From: Flavicella marina
GTDB lineage: Bacteria > Bacteroidota > Bacteroidia > Flavobacteriales > Flavobacteriaceae
Direction: 5' to 3'
Length of the DNA stretch: 64,000 nt
Assembly (NCBI RefSeq): GCF_009193215.1
Contig: NZ_VYVA01000003.1
Coordinates: forward strand, 186,001-250,000
Part shown: in pieces, positions 42,895 to 52,381 of the stretch
Position numbering within the stretch: position 1 is the first letter of the stretch
Layout: each line of letters begins with the position of its first letter
Position numbers and translations under genes: made by a program
Notes under the pieces: generated by a model
What the model saw: the letters and a program-made list of their open reading frames with translations, nothing else
Told to the model about the DNA's origin: nothing
Databases searched by the model: none

Positions 42895-44802
42895 ATGAAA
42901 AAAATATTGAACTCTTACACAAAAAGACATGTCTCAAGATGGCTCGTGCTATCTATAGATGTTTTTTTAATTATTCAGCTGTTTTTAGCGGCTTATTTTA
43001 TACGTTTTAACTTCACCCTGTCTTTTGATTTAGTGCAGACAATCTATGAGATTCCGCTGATTGGGATATTGGCAGTACTTAGTTTTATGTTGGCTGGTTC
43101 ATACAAGGGAATTATCCGTCATACAGGTATCAAAGATGCTTTGAACGTCTATGTTGGGGTGAGTTTGTTATGCGGGTTTTTGGTGTTTTCTGTGCTTTTA
43201 AACAGGGTGTTCGATTTTAGCAGTACTTTTACGATTCCTATTTCGATTATTGTAATACATTATTTATTAAATATTATTGTATTGATTAGTAGTCGTTTCG
43301 TATATAAATACATGTACAGAACTTTAGTGTCCTCGGTAAAACAACCTTCTGCGACATTGATTTATGGAGCGGGTGAAATGGGGGCAATAGCCTATAACAC
43401 CTTACAGAAAGGTGCAAGAGAACTCTACAAGGTTGTTGGGTTTGTTGATGATAACATAAGTAGAGCTGGGCAAATGATCAATCGAATGCCGATCTATCAT
43501 GGTTCAGAGATTACGGATGAATTTGTAAGAAAATACCAAGTAAAAGAGGTGGTGGTTGCCATACAAAAAATAAAACCAAGGCGTCTGTTAGAGATTGTGG
43601 ATGATATGAAGAGTCTTGGAGTTGAGGTGAAAATTGCGCCACCCATTTCTAGATGGGTTGGGGGGCATCTGGATGTAGGACAAATCAAACCAGTTCGTAT
43701 TGAAGATTTATTGAACAGAGCTCCTATAAATTTGTCGAATCAAGAGGTTAGAGATGAGTTGACTGGTAAGGTTGTTTTTGTTACCGGTGCTGCAGGTTCC
43801 ATAGGGGGAGAGATTTCGCAACAAATCACGAGTTATGATTGTGAAAAAGTGGTATTGATTGACCAATCAGAATCTGCTTTGTATGATTTAGAACAAGAGC
43901 TAAAAAGAGGGAAGGGTGTTAATTTCGAAGTGCAGGTAGCTGATATTAGAGACTCGGTGGTAATGGATCATCTGTTTCAAACGAAAAAACCTGATTTTGT
44001 GTTTCATGCCGCAGCATACAAACATGTACCCTTGATGGAAGAAAATCCTTACCAAGCGGTTCGAACAAATGTACAAGGTACTGCCAATATTATTGATCTT
44101 TCTGTAAAATATGAAGTGTCTAAATTTGTAATGGTTTCTACAGACAAAGCAGTAAATCCTACCAATGTAATGGGTGCTACCAAACGAATCGCAGAAATGT
44201 ATGCTTCTAGCATGAATGAAATTGCAAAAGGGAAAACTAAATTTATTACCACTCGCTTTGGAAATGTGTTAGGATCGAATGGGTCGGTAATTCCATTGTT
44301 TAAAAAGCAAATAGAAAATGGAGGGCCATTGACTTTAACCCATAGAGATATTACGCGTTATTTTATGACGATACCTGAGGCATGTCAGTTGGTTATTGAA
44401 GCGGGTTGTATGGGAAAAGGTGGTGAGATTTTTATTTTTGATATGGGGAAATCAGTGAAGATTTTCGATTTGGCCAAAAGAATGATTCAGTTGTCAGGAT
44501 TACGTTACCCTGAAGATATCGATATCAAAATTACCGGATTAAGGCCGGGAGAAAAGTTGTATGAAGAACTGTTAAATGATAAAGAAGCAACGTTGCCAAC
44601 CCATCATGAGAAAATAATGATTGGTAAGGTAAGAGCCTTGAATAGTGAAGAAACGATATTCGCTATTCGTACTCTTTGTGAAGAAAATACAATTACTTCA
44701 CCGCAACAAACAGTGAGTAGAATGAAAGAGATTGTTCCTGAGTTTTTGTCTCAGAATTCGATCTATACTGAGTTAGATATCGTTAAAAATAAATTTGAAT
44801 AA
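42895..44802 (+). CDS. Membrane-bound UDP-HexNAc 4,6-dehydratase (WbpM/PglF/CapD type)
   Basis: A 635-residue protein with four N-terminal membrane helices (to about residue 135), a first nucleotide-binding domain (IYGAGEMGAIAYN) and a C-terminal SDR domain starting at TGAAGSIGGEI (297). STDKAVNPTNVMGATKR carries the Met426/Lys430 pair that replaces the usual Tyr/Lys in large dehydratases. The end has RPGEKLYEELL. It makes UDP-4-keto-6-deoxy-GlcNAc, the precursor of QuiNAc, FucNAc and bacillosamine, so it should feed the WbpV-like reductase and/or the PLP aminotransferase upstream. Confidence 0.94.
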   Translation: MKKILNSYTKRHVSRWLVLSIDVFLIIQLFLAAYFIRFNFTLSFDLVQTIYEIPLIGILAVLSFMLAGSYKGIIRHTGIKDALNVYVGVSLLCGFLVFSVLLNRVFDFSSTFTIPISIIVIHYLLNIIVLISSRFVYKYMYRTLVSSVKQPSATLIYGAGEMGAIAYNTLQKGARELYKVVGFVDDNISRAGQMINRMPIYHGSEITDEFVRKYQVKEVVVAIQKIKPRRLLEIVDDMKSLGVEVKIAPPISRWVGGHLDVGQIKPVRIEDLLNRAPINLSNQEVRDELTGKVVFVTGAAGSIGGEISQQITSYDCEKVVLIDQSESALYDLEQELKRGKGVNFEVQVADIRDSVVMDHLFQTKKPDFVFHAAAYKHVPLMEENPYQAVRTNVQGTANIIDLSVKYEVSKFVMVSTDKAVNPTNVMGATKRIAEMYASSMNEIAKGKTKFITTRFGNVLGSNGSVIPLFKKQIENGGPLTLTHRDITRYFMTIPEACQLVIEAGCMGKGGEIFIFDMGKSVKIFDLAKRMIQLSGLRYPEDIDIKITGLRPGEKLYEELLNDKEATLPTHHEKIMIGKVRALNSEETIFAIRTLCEENTITSPQQTVSRMKEIVPEFLSQNSIYTELDIVKNKFE

Positions 44803-44827
44803 AGAGGGTAGCTGCCTACATTCTTTT

Positions 44828-44835
44828 TATATTTG
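44828..44835 (+). promoter_or_regulatory. Candidate -7 box before the wza-like gene
   Basis: TATATTTG followed by C is a full match to TAnnTTTG, 14 bases before the ATG at 44850. The nearest TTG is about 30 bases upstream, longer than usual. Confidence 0.4.
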
Positions 44836-44849
44836 CCAAAATTTTTTAT

Positions 44850-45605
44850 ATGAAACTGAAACATCTAGTCAGAAGCTTAGTTCTTTTGTTGTTCATAGCT
44901 TCTTGTGCACCCAAGAAAAAGTTGGTGTATTTTCAAGGGGTTGATGCTTTAGAAGAAGTTGAGAACACAAATTATTCTCCAAAAATAAAACCCGACGATC
45001 AACTTTCTATAGCAGTGAATTCGTTGGATCCATCAGCTGCGATTCCGTTTAATAATTTTCAACCTACTCTTGGGGTAAATGCGGCAAATGTTGATTTACT
45101 TCCTTATTTGGTAGCCAAAGACGGAACCATTGATTTTCCACAATTGGGGAGTTTAAAAGTTGCAGGTCTGACACGTTTAGAGTTGATGGAGTTGTTAAAG
45201 CAGCGACTGGAACCTTTTTTGGTGCAACCTACTGTCAATATTCAAATTTTAAATTTCACGGTGACGATTTTAGGAGAAGTGAAAGCACCAGGTGCCTATA
45301 AAATCGACAAAGAACGTATTTCTATTTTAGATGCAGTTGGGTTAGCAGGTGATTTAACCGTGCACGGAATGCGTAATAATGTTTTGGTCATTCGTGAACA
45401 TCAAGAAGAAAAAGAATTTGTACGCGTCGATTTAACGGCTGCAAATTTGTTTGAATCCCCTATGTATTACTTGCAACAAAACGATGTGGTGTATGTAGAG
45501 CCTAACAAACCGAAAGTAAATTCTTCGGCTACCAGTGCAGCAACAGGAGTTTGGATTTCAATTACCTCATTAACGATAGCCATCATTACTTTGATTACGA
45601 AATAA
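44850..45605 (+). CDS. Wza-like polysaccharide export lipoprotein
   Basis: A 251-residue outer-membrane export protein. The signal peptide ends in a lipobox, LLFIASC, with Cys19 as the lipidation site. DDQLSIAVNSLDP starts the polysaccharide export domain (Poly_export), FPQLGSLKVAGLTRLEL and the SLBB-like domain VTILGEVKAPGAYKI follow, and a C-terminal hydrophobic segment (ISITSLTIAIITLIT) may cross the membrane. It is shorter than E. coli Wza, as is common in Bacteroidota. It is followed 10 bases later by its usual kinase partner. Confidence 0.93.
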   Translation: MKLKHLVRSLVLLLFIASCAPKKKLVYFQGVDALEEVENTNYSPKIKPDDQLSIAVNSLDPSAAIPFNNFQPTLGVNAANVDLLPYLVAKDGTIDFPQLGSLKVAGLTRLELMELLKQRLEPFLVQPTVNIQILNFTVTILGEVKAPGAYKIDKERISILDAVGLAGDLTVHGMRNNVLVIREHQEEKEFVRVDLTAANLFESPMYYLQQNDVVYVEPNKPKVNSSATSAATGVWISITSLTIAIITLITK

Positions 45606-45615
45606 AGACATACGG

Positions 45616-47991
45616 ATGAAGAATTTTGAAAATATGGAGCAGCCTATAAACCAGATAGAACAAGATACTTTGAATATTCGTGAGGAATTAGAAAAGTATT
45701 TCAGACAATGGAAGTGGTTTGTGTTAAGTAGTTTGGTCACAGTGATTGCAGTCTATTTTTATTTAAGGTACCAACCAAATGTATATGAGGTATCCACTTC
45801 GGTATTGATTAAAGAAGATCAATCAGCAATGTCATCTGAGCTAGCAGCATTTCAAGATATAGCAATGTTGGGAGGGGGATCCAGTAGTATTGAAAATGAA
45901 ATTCAGATATTAAAATCAAGAACTTTAGCATCTACGGTTGCAGAAGACTTAAACTTGACTGTTTCTTATTATAGAGAAGGGCGTGTCAAAGAATCTGAAG
46001 TGTATGATGAAGTTTTTGAATTGCGTAGAGAAACGAACAAAATTAATGTTGAAAAAGATTTAGATACATTGATTTATGCAAGGATTTCTTCATTAAATCA
46101 ATTAGAACTGTTAGATGTAAATCAAAATTTTGTAGCTAAATTATCGTTTGGTGAATCTATAAAATTTGGTAGCGATAATTATTATTTGATTCAAAAGAAA
46201 CCTGTAAAATTCAATCATTTAGGTACGACCTTGAAGATAAAAATTACGCCTTTAGATAAGGTAGTGAGTAGCTTGATTAAAGGAATCAATGTCTCTCCCG
46301 TAGATAAAAAAGCAAGTGTATTAGCTCTTTCAATGAAGAGTAGTGTCAAAAAGAAAGCAGGTGCTATTTTGGATCAATGGGTGCTGAATTACCAAACACA
46401 AGAAATAGATGATAAAAACGAAGTAAGTCAGAATACAGCTTTTTTTGTAGGGGAACGGTTGAAGATTATTCGTGCTGAGTTATCCGAAATTGACCGATTG
46501 GTTGAGGAATACAAGTTTAACAATGACCTAACTGATATCGAAAAAGAATCGGAGTCATTTATCAATAATGTGAGTACTAGTGAACAAGCGTTGTTCGATG
46601 CCAATACTCAACTGAAGTTATTGTCGTTTATGAAGCAGTATTTGAATAAAGAATACCATAACAATGGCTTGATTCCATCTTTGGGTTTTTCAGACGCTTC
46701 TATCAATGCATTGGTAGCACAATACAATAGTATTGTTTTGGAACGTAACAGAGTGTTGCGAAACTCAACAGCAAACAACCCATTGGTGATAAATTACGAT
46801 TTACAATTGACGAATTTACGATTGAGTTTGCAAGAAAGTTTGAACAATTTGGAAGAATCGCTCTCGATTACGATCAAAGAATTGACTAGAAAAGATAATG
46901 AGTTGAATTCAAAGAAATCTAGTATTCCGAGAAAGGAACGTGAGTATCGAGATTTGGTACGTCAACAAGGAATCAAAGAATCGTTGTATTTATACCTGTT
47001 GCAGAAGCAAGAAGAAACGCAAATTTCTTTGGCAGTTACCGCATCTAATTCTCGTGTCATTGATAAAGCTTATGGGTCGGATATTCCTGTAGCTCCGAAG
47101 AAAAAAATCATTTTATTGGCTGGTTTGTTGTTAGGGTTGATCATTCCTTTTGTGGTAATTTATATCAAAGATTTATTAGATACGAAATTACATACAAGAA
47201 AAGATTTAGAAGGAATTGTAACGACTCCAATCCTTGGTGATATTCCAATCAACGAAACCAAAGAAAATATTGTGGTTTCAAAAGATGGAAGATCGAGTAC
47301 GGCGGAAGCTTTTCGATTGTTGCGTACGAATCTAGATTTTATGTTGACAGAGAAAAAAGATACGTGTAAAACTATTTTTTTAACGTCAACAACAAGTGGA
47401 GAAGGAAAATCGTTTGTGTCTATTAACTTAGCTTGTACCTTGGCACTGTCAGGGAAAAAGGTAGCATTGCTTGGTATGGATTTACGTGCTCCAAAAATCA
47501 CTGAATATCTTGGAGTTCCGAATAGAAAAGGGATTACCAATTTTATTTTGGACGATCAAATCACTTTGGATACTTTAAAATTCTCGATTGCAGGTCATGA
47601 AAATGTTGACTTCTATGCTTCTGGTGCAATTCCTCCGAATCCTGCAGAATTGTTGATGCACAAAAGAGTAGAAGAGCTTTTCGAAAAAGTCACTTCAGAA
47701 TATGATTATGTGATTGTGGATACAGCACCAGTGAGTCTTGTTACAGATACCTTAATGTTGAGTCATTATGCAGATTTATTTATTTATATCGCACGTGCAA
47801 ATTATTTAGATAAACGCTTATTAGCGGTACCTCAGACATTGTATAACGAGAAACGTTTGCCAAATATGGCAATGTTGATCAACGGTTCTGATTATAAAAA
47901 AGGTTATGGTTATGGTAACTATGGAGCCTATGGCTATGGGTACGGTAATCAAGCCAACAAACCGTGGTGGAAAACGATTTTTAAAAGTTAG
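45616..47991 (+). CDS. Wzc-like tyrosine kinase/chain-length regulator
   Basis: A 791-residue BY-kinase controlling polysaccharide assembly. The N-terminal Wzz domain is between membrane helices at about 34-51 and 498-518, with coiled-coil segments between. The cytoplasmic kinase has Walker A TSGEGKSFVSINLA (about 593-606), Walker A' LLGMDLRAPK and Walker B YVIVDTAP near 697-704. The C-terminal tail is a Tyr/Gly cluster around 762-778 (KGYGYGNYGAYGYGYG), the usual autophosphorylation region. With the Wza-like protein it should form the trans-envelope export machine; it is the only such pair in the window. Confidence 0.95.
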   Translation: MKNFENMEQPINQIEQDTLNIREELEKYFRQWKWFVLSSLVTVIAVYFYLRYQPNVYEVSTSVLIKEDQSAMSSELAAFQDIAMLGGGSSSIENEIQILKSRTLASTVAEDLNLTVSYYREGRVKESEVYDEVFELRRETNKINVEKDLDTLIYARISSLNQLELLDVNQNFVAKLSFGESIKFGSDNYYLIQKKPVKFNHLGTTLKIKITPLDKVVSSLIKGINVSPVDKKASVLALSMKSSVKKKAGAILDQWVLNYQTQEIDDKNEVSQNTAFFVGERLKIIRAELSEIDRLVEEYKFNNDLTDIEKESESFINNVSTSEQALFDANTQLKLLSFMKQYLNKEYHNNGLIPSLGFSDASINALVAQYNSIVLERNRVLRNSTANNPLVINYDLQLTNLRLSLQESLNNLEESLSITIKELTRKDNELNSKKSSIPRKEREYRDLVRQQGIKESLYLYLLQKQEETQISLAVTASNSRVIDKAYGSDIPVAPKKKIILLAGLLLGLIIPFVVIYIKDLLDTKLHTRKDLEGIVTTPILGDIPINETKENIVVSKDGRSSTAEAFRLLRTNLDFMLTEKKDTCKTIFLTSTTSGEGKSFVSINLACTLALSGKKVALLGMDLRAPKITEYLGVPNRKGITNFILDDQITLDTLKFSIAGHENVDFYASGAIPPNPAELLMHKRVEELFEKVTSEYDYVIVDTAPVSLVTDTLMLSHYADLFIYIARANYLDKRLLAVPQTLYNEKRLPNMAMLINGSDYKKGYGYGNYGAYGYGYGNQANKPWWKTIFKS

Positions 47992-48009
47992 TACCATTTT
48001 AAATAATAC

Positions 48010-48042
48010 AAATCTCCTTGTTAAAACAAGGAGATTTTTTTT
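48010..48042 (+). terminator. Rho-independent terminator after the wzc-like gene
   Basis: A 12-bp stem with arms aaatctccttgt (48010-48021) and acaaggagattt (48026-48037) and a T run to 48042. It closes the polysaccharide locus. Confidence 0.88.
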
Positions 48043-48188
48043 GAAGCCTAAAAACTATTTGAATAGATGTTTTGAGAATGAAGCTTTCTACACTGTATGA
48101 TAAGTATTCATTTATTTTAACAGATTTCTAATTATTTATTCCGATCTCAGTTTTTCTTTATACGAGTACTTATCTTATTTCAAAACGA

Positions 48189-48320
48189 ACACTGAGCCCG
48201 TCGAAGTGTACCCTCGTCAACTTTTCAACCCCTTAGCTTGTCTTCTCATCGAATCCTTTGCTTGTTGTTGAATGCACGCTAAGCTTGTCATCCCATCGAA
48301 CCCTGAGCTTGTCGAAGGGT
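48189..48320. repeat. Two palindromic ACTGAGC-TGTCGAAGT units
   Basis: Units at 48189-48210 (acactgagcccgtcgaagtg and ta) and 48300-48320 (accctgagcttgtcgaaggg and t). In the second the arms are ACCCT/AGGGT instead of ACACT/AGTGT, a paired change. The gap 47992-48536 also holds a terminator, the candidate promoter at 48430 and two leader hairpins, but no gene. Confidence 0.75.
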
Positions 48321-48429
48321 GGGGTCACTTAAACAATAGTTATAAACAGAAAGAGATTCGAACCTTGTAATTGCTAAGAATTCATCAAAAGTTTCTGTTA
48401 TCGGCAAAGACAATTCAGTCAACTTTGAT

Positions 48430-48437
48430 TAAATTTG
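48430..48437 (+). promoter_or_regulatory. Candidate -7 box for ccsBA
   Basis: TAAATTTG followed by C matches TAnnTTTG about 100 bases before the chosen ATG. It overlaps the in-frame TTG at 48435, which argues that the longer reading of the gene is wrong. No TTG at the expected upstream distance is evident. Confidence 0.45.
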
Positions 48438-48450
48438 CAACTTGTGGTCA

Positions 48451-48505
48451 GGGATTTAGCATCCCAGATGATAAAAAGAAGTAGCCTTAAATTAAAAAGG
48501 GCTAC
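48451..48505 (+). promoter_or_regulatory. Two-hairpin leader upstream of ccsBA
   Basis: The predicted 5' leader has a first stem gggat/atccc (48451-48455 with 48461-48465, loop ttagc) and a second stem gtagcctt/agggctac (48481-48488 with 48498-48505, including one G-U pair). No T run follows, so it is not a classic terminator. It may be a regulatory leader; no known riboswitch class is recognised. Confidence 0.3.
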
Positions 48506-48536
48506 AAAACTCGAGATTTTAGAACAAAACAATACG

Positions 48537-51500
48537 ATGAAAAAAATTCTTGCCCTACTCTTCAGTACACGATTAATGGCTTTGTTATTCTTGATTTTTG
48601 CTACTGCAATGGGAATCGCAACATTTATTGAAAATGATTACGGAACTCAAACGGCGAAAGCTTTAGTATACAATGCTTGGTGGTTTGAATGGATCATGGT
48701 GTTGTTTGCAGTCAATTTTTTTGGTAATATCTTTAGATACCGTTTGTACAAAAAAGAAAAATGGTCTGTGTTATTGTTTCACTTGGCTTTCTTTTTTATT
48801 CTGTTAGGGGCAGGTGTAACTCGTTATATCAGTTATGAGGGAATTATGCCAATCAAAGAAGGTGAAACTTCGAATGTTTTTTATTCAGATCAAACTTACT
48901 TAAAAGTTACAATGGATGATAACAAAGACCAACGCGTGGTTTATGATCCGGTTTTGTTATCTTCTTGGGGTCAAAATAATTACAATTTTACAACAGATTT
49001 TAGAGGGCAAGAAGCACATTTCGAATTGGAAGCATTTATTCCAAACGCAACAACAAATTTTGCGGAATCTGAAGAGGGAGATTTATACATTCATTTTGTT
49101 GAGTCGAGTAGTGGAAGTCGACATGACCATTATATCAAACAAGGAGATATAGAAAATGTTCATGGTGTATTGATCGGTTTTGAACATAAAGAAAATGCCT
49201 TGGTGAATTTTGAGTATGTAGACGAGGAATTGAAAATGGAATCAATGTTCGAAGGAACATTTTTAAGGATGGCCGACCAACTGAGAGGGAAAGTCGAAAA
49301 GAATAAATTAGAGACGTTTAAATATTTGACCTTGCATAACATTGCCGGGATGAGTTTTGTTGTACCGAAACCTCCATTAACTGGGGCTATGAAAATGACC
49401 TCTGGTGATAAAGACCAATTTCCTGAACATCTTTTGCGATTTAAAGTGACGACAAAAAATGAATCAAAAGTGATTGATGTGAATGGTGGGCAGTACACTA
49501 CAAATCCTCCAACGCAATTTTCATTGGGAGGGCTTAACTTTAGAGTAGGTTATGGAGCAAAAGAAATTTTTCTTCCTTTTAAAATAAAACTAAATGATTT
49601 TCAGTTAGAAAAATATCCAGGTTCTGAAAGTGCGATGTCATATGCCAGTGAAATTACAGTAATTGATCCGTCAGAGACATTTGATTTTAGAGTTTTTATG
49701 AATAATATTTTGAATTATAAAGGATATAAATTTTTTCAGTCAAGTTATAACATCACACCACAGTACGAAGAAACGCGGTTGTCAGTAAATCATGACTACT
49801 GGGGTACAACTATAACGTATTTAGGCTACTTTTTACTATATGCAGGCTTGATGTTGATTCTATTTGTGAAAAATACACGTTTCTCTTACTTACGTCATAA
49901 ATTGGAAAAAATCAAAGCGAAAAAAGCTTTGTTGTCTTTAGCTGTGTTGGTTTTTATGGCAACTGGAGTTACGGCGCAAGATCATGAACACAACGAGCAT
50001 GATGGACACGATCACAGTACTCAAAACCATGTACATGAGCAATCAAATAACAAAGATCAAGAACATAGCAATCATATCAATCAAATTACACCGCAGCAAA
50101 TAGATTCAATTTTACAATCGAATGTGGTTGCTGCAAAACATGCTGAAGATTTTAGTGGACTTGTGATTCAAGATGCAGGAGGAAGAATGAAACCAGTGCA
50201 TACCTTCGCGTCACAATTGCTAAGAAAGGTTAGTAAAAGTGATACGTACAATGGTTTAGATGCCAATCAAGTATTTCTATCGATTGTTGAAAATCCTAGA
50301 TTGTGGTTCCAAGTACCGGTAATCTATTTAGAAAGAGGAAATGACAAGTTGAGAGAAATATTGGGCATAGACACAAAGGAAAAATATGCTCGCCTGATCG
50401 ACTTCATTGATGATGAAGGTCGTTATAAAATAAAAGCTGAGGTGGATGCTGCACAAAAGAATAGCATTAAAAGTAAGTTTCAAAAAGATGTTATCAATGT
50501 AGACAAACGCGTTGGTTTGCTCTATTCTGCAATTGGAGGAGGAATTTTAAGAATTTTCCCGATTCCAAACGAACCAAACAATACTTGGGTGTCACAACCA
50601 GAATTGTATAGTGCGCCTTTTAGAGGTGTTGATTCGGTATTTGTAAAACAAATATTACCAGTGTATATTCAAACATTGCATGAGGCAAAAACGGCAAGTA
50701 ATTACGAAGAAGCTGATAAAATATTAGAGGGAATCAAAAATTTTCAGAAAAAATATGGAGCTTCTGTGTATCCTTCTGATGATAAGATCGAATTTGAAAT
50801 AGCTTACAACAAATACGATGTATTTAAAAAGCTGTTCAAATACTATATGTATGCAGGCTTGATATTATTTATTTTGGTGATTATTCAGATTTTTAAATCG
50901 AATAAAGTCATCGAAATACTACTCAAAATTTCAGTTGGTTTTGTGATTTTGTTTTTTACTATGCACACTGCTGGTTTGGGTGCAAGATGGTTTGTGAGTG
51001 GTCATGCTCCATGGAGTAATGCTTATGAATCGATGATTTATGTGGGATGGGCAACCATGCTTTTTGGGTTGCTTTTTGGACGTAAATCTGTATTGACAAT
51101 TGCTGCAACAGCCTTTTTAACATCCATGATATTGATGATCGCACACTGGAACTGGATGGATCCTGAAATTGCGAACTTAGTACCTGTTTTGAATTCTTAT
51201 TGGTTGATGATTCATGTTGCAATTATTGTAGCAAGTTATGGTCCGTTTGCTTTGGCGATGATATTAGGACTCCTTGCTTTGGTGTTGATGATATTGACAA
51301 CAAAAAACAACAAGAAAAAATTAGACAATACAATCAATGAATTGACTGTGATCAATGAAATGTCAATCACCGTTGGTTTGGTAATGTTAACCATAGGTAA
51401 CTTTTTAGGAGGTATGTGGGCTAATGAAAGTTGGGGTCGCTATTGGGGTTGGGATCCAAAAGAAACTTGGGCGTTGATTAGTATTATGATTTATGCTTTT

Positions 51501-51749
51501 GTTTTGCACTGTAGATTGGTGCCTGGCTTAAGAGGAAGGTTTACCTATAATATTTTATCGGTATACGCTTTTGCTTCAATTATGATGACTTATTTCGGAG
51601 TGAATTTTTATTTATCAGGTTTGCATTCTTATGCAAGTGGTGATAAAATTGTAACACCGAGTTTTGTGTATTATTCAATTTTGATTGTTGCGATATTGGG
51701 TATCTTGGCATATATAAAACACTTAAAGTTCTATAAAAAAAGTAAGTAG
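48537..51749 (+). CDS. Fused cytochrome c assembly protein CcsB-CcsA (ResB/ResC)
   Basis: A 1070-residue system II cytochrome c synthetase that brings heme to apocytochromes across the inner membrane. The ATG at 48537 is preferred to a TTG at 48435. The N-terminal ResB part begins with membrane helices (RLMALLFLIFATAMGIATF), then a periplasmic region; a His-rich stretch lies near residues 482-514 (key parts DHEHNEHDGHDH and NHVHEQ); the C-terminal CcsA part has HTAGLGARWFVSGHAPW, the tryptophan-rich WGRYWGWDPKETWAL near 966 and a late LHSYASGD His. The fusion is normal in Bacteroidota. It is monocistronic by appearance. Confidence 0.93.
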   Translation: MKKILALLFSTRLMALLFLIFATAMGIATFIENDYGTQTAKALVYNAWWFEWIMVLFAVNFFGNIFRYRLYKKEKWSVLLFHLAFFFILLGAGVTRYISYEGIMPIKEGETSNVFYSDQTYLKVTMDDNKDQRVVYDPVLLSSWGQNNYNFTTDFRGQEAHFELEAFIPNATTNFAESEEGDLYIHFVESSSGSRHDHYIKQGDIENVHGVLIGFEHKENALVNFEYVDEELKMESMFEGTFLRMADQLRGKVEKNKLETFKYLTLHNIAGMSFVVPKPPLTGAMKMTSGDKDQFPEHLLRFKVTTKNESKVIDVNGGQYTTNPPTQFSLGGLNFRVGYGAKEIFLPFKIKLNDFQLEKYPGSESAMSYASEITVIDPSETFDFRVFMNNILNYKGYKFFQSSYNITPQYEETRLSVNHDYWGTTITYLGYFLLYAGLMLILFVKNTRFSYLRHKLEKIKAKKALLSLAVLVFMATGVTAQDHEHNEHDGHDHSTQNHVHEQSNNKDQEHSNHINQITPQQIDSILQSNVVAAKHAEDFSGLVIQDAGGRMKPVHTFASQLLRKVSKSDTYNGLDANQVFLSIVENPRLWFQVPVIYLERGNDKLREILGIDTKEKYARLIDFIDDEGRYKIKAEVDAAQKNSIKSKFQKDVINVDKRVGLLYSAIGGGILRIFPIPNEPNNTWVSQPELYSAPFRGVDSVFVKQILPVYIQTLHEAKTASNYEEADKILEGIKNFQKKYGASVYPSDDKIEFEIAYNKYDVFKKLFKYYMYAGLILFILVIIQIFKSNKVIEILLKISVGFVILFFTMHTAGLGARWFVSGHAPWSNAYESMIYVGWATMLFGLLFGRKSVLTIAATAFLTSMILMIAHWNWMDPEIANLVPVLNSYWLMIHVAIIVASYGPFALAMILGLLALVLMILTTKNNKKKLDNTINELTVINEMSITVGLVMLTIGNFLGGMWANESWGRYWGWDPKETWALISIMIYAFVLHCRLVPGLRGRFTYNILSVYAFASIMMTYFGVNFYLSGLHSYASGDKIVTPSFVYYSILIVAILGILAYIKHLKFYKKSK

Positions 51750-51846
51750 AATTTCTAATTTGAAATTCTTTACATTCCTTAAAAATATGTAAATTCGCAA
51801 CTTCAATTTATAGCAAATTGAGGTGAAATAATTAAAAAATAAATAA

Positions 51847-52362
51847 ATGTTTAATAAGTATATAAAAATAGTAATTGCTGTATTGATTACAGTTTGGGCT
51901 GGTTTTCAATTTGCAGATGAGAATATCGGAAATGGAATTTTAATTTTATTGTTAGCAGGTGTTTTTGTTTTCTTTTTCTTTAAAAACGAGTTTTTATTAC
52001 TGGCTTTTTTACAAATCAGAAAACAAAATTTTGCAGGGGCTCAAAAATGGTTAGGTTTTATAAAAAATCCAACGAGTGCTTTGAGAAAACCGCAAGAGGC
52101 ATATTATTATTTTCTTCAAGGTTTGATGGTAACGCAAACGAGCATGACACAAGCAGAGAAAATGTTTAAAAAAGCTTTGAGTCTTGGGTTGTCTATGGAT
52201 CATGATGTGGCGATGGCGAAATTAAATTTGGCGGGTGTAGCGATGCATAAAAGAAGAAAAAGAGAAGCGACTACTTTGTTAAATGAAGCGAAAAAATTGG
52301 ACAAACATGGTATGTTAAAAGACCAAATAAAAATGATGAAAGATCAGATGAAAAAAATCTAA
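51847..52362 (+). CDS. Small membrane protein with TPR-like C-terminus
   Basis: A 171-residue protein not recognised as a named family. Two membrane helices (about residues 5-22 and 28-46) are followed by a helical, basic region in which EAYYYFLQGLMVTQTSMTQA, AEKMFKKALSLGL and AKLNLAGVAMHKRRKREATT resemble tetratricopeptide repeats. It may be a scaffold on the cytoplasmic side. It is 97 bases after ccsBA and is closed by its own terminator. A variant -7 box, TAAATTCG, lies at 51790-51797. Function unknown. Confidence 0.65.
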   Translation: MFNKYIKIVIAVLITVWAGFQFADENIGNGILILLLAGVFVFFFFKNEFLLLAFLQIRKQNFAGAQKWLGFIKNPTSALRKPQEAYYYFLQGLMVTQTSMTQAEKMFKKALSLGLSMDHDVAMAKLNLAGVAMHKRRKREATTLLNEAKKLDKHGMLKDQIKMMKDQMKKI

Positions 52363-52381
52363 TCTCATTTTTAAAACGTAC

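Noticed and set aside
47906-48100. A 64-codon + strand frame over the end of the wzc-like gene
   Set aside because: It reads the Tyr/Gly-rich tail in another frame and runs through the terminator.
48435-48536. TTG start that would lengthen CcsBA by 34 residues
   Set aside because: The extension overlaps a -7 box and two hairpins and is followed by a natural start at 48537 (MKKILALLFSTR) right before the first helix.
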